NCBI GenBank assembly: GCA_024278755.1 | Contig: JAJRSO010000020.1 | Location: forward strand, 62,001-126,000 | Length of the DNA stretch: 64,000 nucleotides | Source: Calditrichota bacterium | GTDB lineage: Bacteria > Calditrichota > Calditrichia > Calditrichales > Calditrichaceae | Reading direction: 5' to 3' | In this document: positions 58,481 through 64,000 of the stretch, in pieces | Numbering within the stretch: position 1 is the stretch's first letter | Layout of the letters: every line of letters begins with the position of its first letter | The notes under the pieces: generated by a model | Seen by the model: the letters and a program-made list of their open reading frames with translations, nothing else | What the model was told of the DNA's origin: nothing | Databases searched by the model: none | Translations under genes and position numbers: made by a program

Positions 58481-60370
58481 ATGGCTATTTTAATACTTCG
58501 GGATATCTGTATTGCTTTTGGCGGGCAGAAAGTTTTAGAGTCGATTAACCTGCAAATTGAGAAGGGACAGCGTATCTGCCTGCTGGGGCGGAATGGTTCC
58601 GGAAAATCGACGCTGATGAAAATTATCAGCGGACGGATTACTGCGGACAGCGGAGAACTTCATAAAGAAACGGCCACAAAAATATCCTATTTTTCTCAGG
58701 AAATCCCCCGTGACTTACAGGGTACTGTTTTCGAAATAACCGCGGCCGGTTTGGGTTTGCGGGGAGAGCTTCTTTTGAAACATCATACATTGGAAAAAGA
58801 GGCCCTCCAGGAAACCGCAATCGAACCTGACGTTCACACCCGTTTAAATGAACAGATGGATTTACACAATGTCTGGCCGGCTGTCGACGAGATAAAAAAG
58901 ATTCATTCCCGCATGAATCTGAATGCCGATTGGGAATACCAGGCCTTATCCGGAGGACAGAAGCGCCGTGTCCTGCTGGCGGCCGCGCTCGTATCGCAGC
59001 CGGAAATTTTACTTCTGGATGAACCGACCAACCATCTTGATATTGAAACCATTTCCTGGCTTGAGGAATTCCTGCTGCGTTCGGGTGTAACCCTGCTTTT
59101 TGTAACCCATGATCGCAGCCTGTTAAAACGTCTCGCCGACCGGATTATCGAATTAGACCGCGGCCGACTCACAGACTGGTCATGCGATTACGAAACATTT
59201 CTGCAACGTAAACAGGCGGTTTTGGACGCCGAAGAAAAAGAATGGGAAAATTTTGATAAAAAATTAGCCCGTGAGGAACAGTGGATCCGCAAGGGAATAC
59301 GGGCGCGGCGCACGCGCAACGAAGGACGGGTACGGGCGCTTGAAAAAATGCGTGAAGAACGGAAGCAACGCCGAACCCAAGAGGGAACGGCGATACTGCC
59401 GGCGGCAGAGGCGGGAAAATCCGGCAAGCTGGTTCTGGAAGCGAAATCTGCTTATTATAGTTACGATGCCAAACCGTTAATTGCTGATTTTAGCTGTACC
59501 ATCCGGCGTGGAGATAAAATTGGCATTATTGGGCCCAATGGATGTGGAAAAACCACCCTGGTAAATCTGCTTTTAGGACGTATACAACCGCAAAAAGGAA
59601 GGATCCGTTTCGGTACAAATTTAGAAACTCTATATTTTGACCAGATGCGCGAGCAATTGGACGAGCATAAATCAGTTTGGGAAAATGTGCTTCCAAACGG
59701 AAATATGGTGTCTGTGAACGGGAAGAATGTCCATATTATCACCTATTTAAAAGATTTTTTATTTACACCGGAACGGGCGGCAAGTCCGGTTAGCCAGCTT
59801 TCCGGCGGGGAACGCAGCCGGCTTTTGCTGGCGCGTCTGTTTACCAGAGAGGCGAATTTTTTGATATTGGATGAACCCACCAATGATCTGGATACCGAGA
59901 CACTTGAATTGCTGGAAGAACTGCTGGCCCGATTTAAAGGCACCGTTATACTTGTTTCCCATGACCGCACATTTTTAAATAATGTGGTGACCAGTATTTT
60001 TGCGTTTTCCGAAAATGGAATGGTAAACGAATTTATAGGGGGCTATGATGACTGGCTGCGGCAACGGAAAACAAGCGAACCAGCGTTGCCGGCGGCTTCT
60101 AAAATAGATAAAAAGAAAACCTATAAAGAAGAAAAAAAGGCTAAGCGCAGGAAAAAACGATCGTTTAAAGAGGAGCAGGAATATAAAGCGCTGCCGGAGC
60201 AGATTGAGTCGCTGGAAGAAGAGCAAAAGGCGATATTTAAGAAAATGTCCGATCCGGGATTTTACCGAGACAGGGAAGAGGCGTCTGCCCTGAGCGCGCG
60301 CCTGAAAACCATCGAAGCGGAACTAACGGCAACGTACGAGCGCTGGGAATATCTGGGCGCTATCGAATAA
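58481..60370 (+). CDS. uup: ABC-F ATPase, Uup-like
   Basis: This protein of about 629 residues has two ABC domains and no TM. NBD1 has GRNGSGKST, LSGGQKRRV and LLLDEPTNHLD; NBD2 has GPNGCGKTT, LSGGERSRL and LILDEPTNDLD. The C-terminal coiled coil (about 545-629) is Lys/Glu-rich (KKTYKEEKKAKRRKKRSFKE) and ends in a Uup-like ABC_tran_CTD. ABC-F proteins act on the ribosome or nucleic acids, in Uup's case with DNA-linked effects. The frame runs from an ATG at 58448 inside the ROK gene, but ATG 58481 gives the family's usual N-terminus. Confidence 0.9.
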   Translation: MAILILRDICIAFGGQKVLESINLQIEKGQRICLLGRNGSGKSTLMKIISGRITADSGELHKETATKISYFSQEIPRDLQGTVFEITAAGLGLRGELLLKHHTLEKEALQETAIEPDVHTRLNEQMDLHNVWPAVDEIKKIHSRMNLNADWEYQALSGGQKRRVLLAAALVSQPEILLLDEPTNHLDIETISWLEEFLLRSGVTLLFVTHDRSLLKRLADRIIELDRGRLTDWSCDYETFLQRKQAVLDAEEKEWENFDKKLAREEQWIRKGIRARRTRNEGRVRALEKMREERKQRRTQEGTAILPAAEAGKSGKLVLEAKSAYYSYDAKPLIADFSCTIRRGDKIGIIGPNGCGKTTLVNLLLGRIQPQKGRIRFGTNLETLYFDQMREQLDEHKSVWENVLPNGNMVSVNGKNVHIITYLKDFLFTPERAASPVSQLSGGERSRLLLARLFTREANFLILDEPTNDLDTETLELLEELLARFKGTVILVSHDRTFLNNVVTSIFAFSENGMVNEFIGGYDDWLRQRKTSEPALPAASKIDKKKTYKEEKKAKRRKKRSFKEEQEYKALPEQIESLEEEQKAIFKKMSDPGFYRDREEASALSARLKTIEAELTATYERWEYLGAIE

Positions 60371-60640
60371 CTCTTTCCGAAATTCGGGAAGTTAGATTGA
60401 ATACCAGACTGAGAGTTAAACGGATTCCAACGATACAGGGTGTTGATCGAAAATGGTTCCGTTGAAACAGTTTCGTTTTTTCCGCTAATTTACACGGATA
60501 AGTGTAACCAAAAAACGCTGAAAAGCTGATATTTTAGTTTTTATGTTTTATCTCCGCAAACGCGGTGTCTTCAGCGGTTAGTTTTTTTTGCGACTGATTG
60601 GCAGGGATTGCTAAATGTAGGTTGCCCTGTCAGCGGGCGT

Positions 60641-61780
60641 TTAATACAGCTCGTATTTTACCAACCGTCCGTCCAGTCCGCCGTTGCTGAGCGGTTTTTT
60701 CCAGGCCGATCGCAAGCCGATTTTCTTAATATATTTGCGATCGCCAAAATAGATAAATGCTTCCGAACCGGTGCAGCGTTGCTTTAAAAAGTCCCCGATA
60801 TTCTTATAAAAACTACTCAGATCCGCTCCCTGTTTCATACGGATGCCATATGGCGGATTAAATACAAGAACCCGCCCGGTCAAATTGTCTATTTTAAATA
60901 CATCCTGCTGCCGAATTTGGATAAGATTTTCCTTATCAATTACAGCGCAATTTTGTTTGGCTGTTTTCACCGCCTTTTTATCCAGGTCGCTGCCGGCAAT
61001 AAGCCCCTCCGCAACCGGCTTTATTTTACGAAATTCTTCCTTTCGCACCTTTTCCCAAAGACGGGCGTCAAAATCCGGCAGTCGCTCAAATCCAAATTTT
61101 TTACGCATATAGGCCGAAGGCGTGCGGGATGCGTACAGATAGGATTCGCAGAGCAGGGTGCCGGAACCGCAAAAGGGATCGTAAAGCGGTTTGCCGCCGT
61201 CCCAGCCGGCATATCTGATGATGGATGCGGCCACGGTTTCGGCCATGGGCGCCTGAACGGCATCGAGACGGTAACCGCGGCGGTGCAGGGAGCCGCCGGA
61301 AGTATCCACGCTGATTACCGCTTCGTTGTTTTCGATGTATAGGTTCAGCCATAAATCGGGATTCCGGGTGTCGATGGAAGGCCGGCTGCCGGTGCGTTCT
61401 CTAAAATAGTCCACTACGGCGTCTTTTAGCCGCAGGGCGGCGTATTTGGAGTGGCGGATATTGCTTTGTGTAACCGAAGCAAAAACCGCAAAGGTTTGGC
61501 CGGGATTTAAAAAATCTTCCCATTTTATTTGCAGGGCGGTGGAATACAAATACTTGTCGGAGTGACAATTAAACTGTAAAAGCGGAGCCAGCACACGATT
61601 GATTAAGCGCGCCTGTAAATTAATTTTATAAAGCGTTTTTTGGGAAGCGTTAAAATAGACTCCCCGGTAGGCCGGGCTAATTTCTTCCGCTCCCAATGCC
61701 GTGAGTTCTTCTTCCACAATATCCAAAATATCGTTGGCGGCCTGAGCAAAATAACGCTTTGTTTTTTGATAATTGTACAT
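60641..61780 (-). CDS. RlmL/YpsC-type RNA guanine-N2 methyltransferase
   Basis: The 379-residue protein has an N-terminal THUMP RNA-binding domain (about 45-160) and a C-terminal Rossmann methyltransferase domain of the UPF0020 type (about 165-375), with PLYDPFCGSGTLLCE for AdoMet binding and catalytic NPPYGIRM. The family methylates guanine of 23S rRNA or tRNA. The length fits the Bacillus YpsC form. The minus-strand gene stands alone and I see no clear ribosome site, though AAGAAA precedes the ATG. Confidence 0.92.
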   Translation of the reverse strand: MYNYQKTKRYFAQAANDILDIVEEELTALGAEEISPAYRGVYFNASQKTLYKINLQARLINRVLAPLLQFNCHSDKYLYSTALQIKWEDFLNPGQTFAVFASVTQSNIRHSKYAALRLKDAVVDYFRERTGSRPSIDTRNPDLWLNLYIENNEAVISVDTSGGSLHRRGYRLDAVQAPMAETVAASIIRYAGWDGGKPLYDPFCGSGTLLCESYLYASRTPSAYMRKKFGFERLPDFDARLWEKVRKEEFRKIKPVAEGLIAGSDLDKKAVKTAKQNCAVIDKENLIQIRQQDVFKIDNLTGRVLVFNPPYGIRMKQGADLSSFYKNIGDFLKQRCTGSEAFIYFGDRKYIKKIGLRSAWKKPLSNGGLDGRLVKYELY

Positions 61781-61921
61781 TTATTTCTTTCGTTTAATGG
61801 CGTCTGAAAAATCTTCGGCGCGTTCAGGATCAGGTTTGTTCTTCGGGCCTGTAAATGGTTGCCGATTTTATTTTAAATCAGCCTTCTATTGCAGGCTTGC
61901 GCCCTGTATACCGCGCCGGGG

Positions 61922-63619
61922 TTATCGGTTCATTTCATAGGCGTCTATTAATGCATATACATGATTTTCCAGAATGCGTTTAAACCGCTCCGTGTCTGTA
62001 ACCGGTTTGCGCAACATCTGCTTGCAAATTTTTTGCTGCAATTTGGTGCTGCTTGTTTTGGAATAGAGCTGCATGGCAAATTTGGAAAAATCACGAATCA
62101 TAAAATCGAATATCTGATCGATAAGATCCGTATCAATATTTAAAAGTTTTGCGTTTTCGATTATCAATTGCCCGTATACGACCAGGGTAAAAAGCTCACC
62201 GAGATTAAGCAAGAAATCGAAATCTTTAATTTGTTCTTTGTTGGGTTTCGCTGCGACCAACAGAAGTTTCAGCAGCCGGATTTGTTTTTTAAAGATAGCA
62301 ATATTGGGTAAGGCGAGGCTGTTATAAGTGGTTTTGTAATCATGAAATTTAATTTTTCCCAATCCCCGCGTAGGCCCCTGGGCAAATAGAAAATCGTCAT
62401 TTTTGGGTTCACTGACAGTAGCAATTTCCGGGTATTCTCCCGGTTTGAAAAAATAGTTGGCCATAAACTTGATAATTAAGGCCATATTCACATGCACGGT
62501 GCCTTCCAGCTTGGGCAGGGCGCGAATATCGCGGGCTGCCGATTCGAAAAACATATCTTTTTCAAACCCCTTGGCGGCGATGATATCCCAAAGCAGGTTA
62601 ATCACCTCTTCTCCCTGAGACGTGACCTTCATTTTTACCATGGGATTGTATAATAAATAGCGGCGGTCTTGCAGGGAAGCGCTGCGAAAATAATCGGAGG
62701 CGCGCAAGGCAAACAGTTTCATCGCTGTCAGACGGGTGTAGGCGTCTACAAAAAATTGTTTAATATGCGTAAATTCGGTAACCGTGTGTTTGAATAAAAC
62801 CCGTTTCGATGCGTGGTTCACCGCTTCGTACAAAGCATGCGTACACATGCCGATGGAGGCCCAGCCTAAATTGTATTTTCCTACATTTACCGTATTCAGG
62901 CCGGCGTCCCAGGCATTCTGTCCCCGCGACAAAATATCCGCTTCGGTAACAGGGTAGTCGCTCAGTTTAATCTCGGCCACATAATTTTGAGAGTTGACCA
63001 CATTCTGTACACATTCATAATTTTTATGTTCCGGCCGGACGGTGAAAAAAACGTATTTATCATTTTCTTTCATCCTTCCGAATACAGAAACAAGCGCGGC
63101 TTTATTGCCGTTTCCGATATAATATTTGCTGCCGCTGGCCCGGTAGTTTCCGTTGCCATCGGGCGTTAAAACCATATCGGTGGTGTAAATATCGGCGCCG
63201 TGTTCTTTTTCGGAAAGACCAAAGGCAAAGATGCCGCCATCTTTTAATAACTGGGCGGTTTCTGTTTTAACGGCTTCGTTGTCGCTCATCCAAATCGGGC
63301 CCAGCCCCAAAATGGTAACCTGCCACACATACCAGTAATTCAGTCCGTAAAACCCCAGGATTTCATTTAGCTGCGCGTTACGGTAGGTGTCCCAGCGGGC
63401 ATTTTCTGAGCCGTATTGTTCCGGCGTTAAAAAAGAAGCGAAAAGGCTTTCCTGTTTTGCAAATTCAATAAAATCGGCATACCAGATCCGTTCACGATCG
63501 TCTTCCTTTAGCTTGTCCAGACCTTTGCTTTCGAAAAAAGAAATAGTTTTTTGTAAGATTTCTCTGGAAAAATCATCCAGATGATCGCGTGCGTCTTTTT
63601 TTGGATTCAGTAAAAGCAT
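61922..63619 (-). CDS. Acyl-CoA dehydrogenase family protein
   Basis: This protein of about 565 residues has an FAD-binding beta domain with GLSEKEHGADIYTTDM and GSKYYIGNGNKA (about 130-170), then helical domains characteristic of acyl-CoA dehydrogenases. It is longer than the usual 380-400 residues, with a C-terminal helical extension, as in acyl-CoA dehydrogenase/oxidase-like proteins. Substrate cannot be told. The ATG at 63619 has GGAGAGG upstream; the frame reaches 63799 without support. Its promoter region is shared with the divergent gene at 63781. Confidence 0.88.
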   Translation of the reverse strand: MLLLNPKKDARDHLDDFSREILQKTISFFESKGLDKLKEDDRERIWYADFIEFAKQESLFASFLTPEQYGSENARWDTYRNAQLNEILGFYGLNYWYVWQVTILGLGPIWMSDNEAVKTETAQLLKDGGIFAFGLSEKEHGADIYTTDMVLTPDGNGNYRASGSKYYIGNGNKAALVSVFGRMKENDKYVFFTVRPEHKNYECVQNVVNSQNYVAEIKLSDYPVTEADILSRGQNAWDAGLNTVNVGKYNLGWASIGMCTHALYEAVNHASKRVLFKHTVTEFTHIKQFFVDAYTRLTAMKLFALRASDYFRSASLQDRRYLLYNPMVKMKVTSQGEEVINLLWDIIAAKGFEKDMFFESAARDIRALPKLEGTVHVNMALIIKFMANYFFKPGEYPEIATVSEPKNDDFLFAQGPTRGLGKIKFHDYKTTYNSLALPNIAIFKKQIRLLKLLLVAAKPNKEQIKDFDFLLNLGELFTLVVYGQLIIENAKLLNIDTDLIDQIFDFMIRDFSKFAMQLYSKTSSTKLQQKICKQMLRKPVTDTERFKRILENHVYALIDAYEMNR

Positions 63620-63780
63620 TTTATCCTCTCCTATATTATTCCGTCGGATGCATGACCAAAAGATACTAACAAAACGGCAATAGAATATAATTTTTTTAAT
63701 TTCATTTTGCGGGAAATAATTGACCCGGAACGGAAACATATTAAATTTACCGGAAGAGTAAAAGCAATGAGGATAAAAAC

Positions 63781-64000
63781 ATGCGCCATAAAACCGCAAA
63801 AATAATGCTGGTGATTTACCTGATTGTTTTTTCCGTCTGTGCTGTCAATCCGTACAGCCGCACAGTGTGGTGGGCCGAAAATATCCCTATTATACTTATT
63901 GTCCTGCTGTTGGTCGTATTGTTTAGGTATTTTAAGTTTTCTCCGACAGCTTATGTTCTGATGTCTTTTTTACTCATTCTGCATACAATCGGCGGGCATT
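63781..64000 (+). CDS. DUF2238/YjdF-like membrane protein, 3' truncated by the window
   Basis: About 73 codons are visible. Two hydrophobic segments (about 8-25 and 36-52) surround NPYSRTVWWAENIP, followed by FSPTAYVLMSFLLILHTIGGH. This last block matches the DUF2238 (YjdF) pattern, in which a conserved HTIGAH motif occurs. The ATG follows a GAGG at 63769-63772. Function of the family is unknown. Confidence 0.72.
   Translation, partial: MRHKTAKIMLVIYLIVFSVCAVNPYSRTVWWAENIPIILIVLLLVVLFRYFKFSPTAYVLMSFLLILHTIGGH

Noticed and set aside
63620-63799. Upstream extension of the acyl-CoA dehydrogenase frame
   Set aside because: No ribosome site or domain; GGAGAGG stands just before the ATG at 63619.
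1-64000. tRNA, rRNA or CRISPR array
   Set aside because: No cloverleaf with a GGTTCRA-type arm, no rRNA-like stretch and no regularly spaced direct repeats were seen in the intergenic regions.

Overview
The window looks like a chromosomal segment of a Gram-negative, respiring bacterium of the Calditrichota/Ignavibacteria/KSB1 type. This placement is inferred. It rests on secreted proteins ending in a type-IX-secretion-like C-terminal domain with an N(Y/F)PNPFN motif, on many multihaem c-type cytochromes and NHL beta-propellers, and on moderate AT-richness. Shine-Dalgarno sites are mostly clear. I see no rRNA, tRNA, CRISPR array, phage or insertion sequence with a transposase.

Region 1 (1-5.9 kb, minus strand): an operon of an NHL protein, a 12-haem cytochrome, a histidine kinase with a haem c motif (CYACH) in its periplasmic sensor, and an NtrC-type sigma-54 activator. 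It is read from a good sigma-54-like promoter at about 5.93 kb. A truncated secreted-protein gene lies at the left edge. Region 2 (6.5-19.8 kb, plus strand): an electron-export set made of CcmF, a seven-haem NapC/NirT protein resembling Geobacter ImcH, a tetrahaem cytochrome, a Rieske/cytochrome b pair, a nine-haem membrane-anchored cytochrome, an NHL protein with a sorting domain, and a 1562-residue fusion of 17 haem motifs, Ig-like repeats and a beta-helix. Region 3 (19.8-31 kb): a CACHE/PAS histidine kinase (minus strand), then a signalling cassette of lipoprotein, GAF-AAA+ sigma-54 activator, Ser/Thr kinase with PEGA domains, kelch protein and DUF5683-like protein. A seven-repeat DUF5666 protein follows on the minus strand. 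Region 4 (31.3-39.7 kb, plus strand): a second NHL/12-haem cassette paralogous to region 1, an OmcE-like tetrahaem cytochrome, an NHL lipoprotein, a five-haem lipoprotein, an outer-membrane barrel and a cytochrome with 15 candidate haem sites. Together these look like a porin-cytochrome conduit plus extracellular cytochrome.

Region 5 (40-60.4 kb): an MgtC-like protein, secreted proteins with sorting domains, a ten-PAS hybrid kinase, and an amino-sugar set of sulfatase, NagZ-like GH3, SSS symporter, GH20 hexosaminidase and ROK kinase. A Uup-like ABC-F protein ends it. Three copies of a MITE-like intergenic repeat occur here and nowhere else that I saw. Region 6 (60.6-64 kb): an RNA methyltransferase, an acyl-CoA dehydrogenase and a truncated YjdF-like membrane protein.

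The most interesting reading is that regions 1, 2 and 4 form one respiratory system. Quinol would be oxidised by the NapC/NirT and Rieske/b modules, electrons would pass through periplasmic cytochromes, and they would leave by the porin-cytochrome conduit. A haem-carrying two-component system using sigma-54 would control it. GGG-N8-CCC palindromes about 105-135 bp upstream of sigma-54-like promoters are candidate binding sites for the regulator. All functional statements come from reading motifs; no database search was possible.
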